Shown here piece after piece: positions 5,123 to 5,292 of a DNA stretch of 5,292 nucleotides. This stretch comes from Candidatus Thiosymbion ectosymbiont of Robbea hypermnestra (GTDB taxonomy: Bacteria; Pseudomonadota; Gammaproteobacteria; Chromatiales; Chromatiaceae): contig JAIZWN010000254.1 in NCBI GenBank assembly GCA_020443945.1, forward strand, positions 1 to 5,292, in the 5' to 3' direction. The position numbers and the translations under genes are program-made. The notes beneath the pieces were generated by a model that was not told the origin of the DNA, searched no databases, and was given only the letters and a program-made list of their open reading frames with translations. Position 1 is the stretch's first letter, and the number at the start of each line of letters is the position of its first letter.

Positions 5123-5292
5123 ATGACGGCAAAGGACATCATCAGCCGCAGTCTGCTCAAACGGCTGACCACCGATTTCGCCCGCCACCTCTTGGGGCTC
5201 GATGCCCGGACCCTTGAACTCCTGGAGACCCAGAATCAGCGGATCGAAGATCGCCGGGCGGATCTGGTCGCCCGTATGCGCAGAGCCGACGG
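5123..5292 (+). CDS. Rpn-like (PD-(D/E)XK) nuclease/transposase-related protein, 5' end only
   Basis: The frame is open from ATG 5123 to the window end (56 complete codons). The N-terminus reads KDIISRSLLKRL, then a DFARHLLGLDA segment, then LLETQNQRIEDRRADLVARM. This matches the start of Rpn/DUF4351-type proteins, where a helical opening with an aromatic/Leu-rich stretch leads to E-x-RR-x-D-L-V; the Asp of RRADLV is in the position expected for the first PD-(D/E)XK acidic residue. GGGGA at 5113-5117, five bases upstream, supports this start over the in-frame ATG at 5111, which has no ribosome site. It lies 33 bases after the CHAT stop with no terminator between, so it may be read with the operon. 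The remaining catalytic residues and the length are outside the window. Confidence 0.65.
   Translation, partial: MTAKDIISRSLLKRLTTDFARHLLGLDARTLELLETQNQRIEDRRADLVARMRRAD

Noticed and set aside
1..5292. A single Rpn gene split by insertion of the operon
   Set aside because: The left fragment is a C-terminus and the right one an N-terminus on the same strand, which is the wrong order for one interrupted gene; they must be two genes.

Overview
The window is a compact, same-strand segment of an estimated 58-60% GC (by eye) from what looks like a Gammaproteobacterium, perhaps a Chromatiales-type purple sulfur or related bacterium. The taxon call is an inference. It rests on two Rpn/PD-(D/E)XK-like gene ends, an intergenic palindrome of the GTAGG(T/C)TGGGTTGAG...GAAGCCCA(A/G)C type that I associate with such genomes, and the overall codon use.

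Layout: positions 1-219 hold the 3' end of an Rpn-like gene. Positions 220-676 contain no intact gene. That stretch has a perfect stem-loop just after the Rpn stop, an isolated perfect Shine-Dalgarno octamer, a 25-codon antitoxin-like N-terminus with its own good ribosome site, and then a palindromic repeat with further complementary elements. From 677 to 5089 lies a tight three-gene operon. Its first gene encodes a small secreted protein with nine cysteines. The second encodes a three-helix membrane protein whose start overlaps the first gene's stop by 4 bases. The third encodes an 1147-residue exported protein with eleven near-identical 42-residue TPR units and a C-terminal CHAT (caspase-like) protease domain with an intact His/Cys pair. 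The last 170 bases are the 5' end of a second Rpn-like gene, 33 bases after the CHAT stop.

How the genes may work together (inference): all three operon products carry export or membrane signals. Positive-inside reasoning puts the soluble tail of the membrane protein in the periplasm, the same compartment as the TPR-CHAT protein. A reasonable model is an envelope sensor-protease module in which the TPR superhelix senses or binds a ligand, the CHAT domain cleaves a partner, and the membrane protein and/or Cys-rich protein are partners or substrates. The best-known CHAT proteases, such as the TPR-CHAT of Craspase and gasdermin-linked proteases, act in the cytoplasm, so this envelope version is the most interesting part of the window. 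The two flanking Rpn-like genes point the same way and could serve as direct repeats for recombination around the operon.
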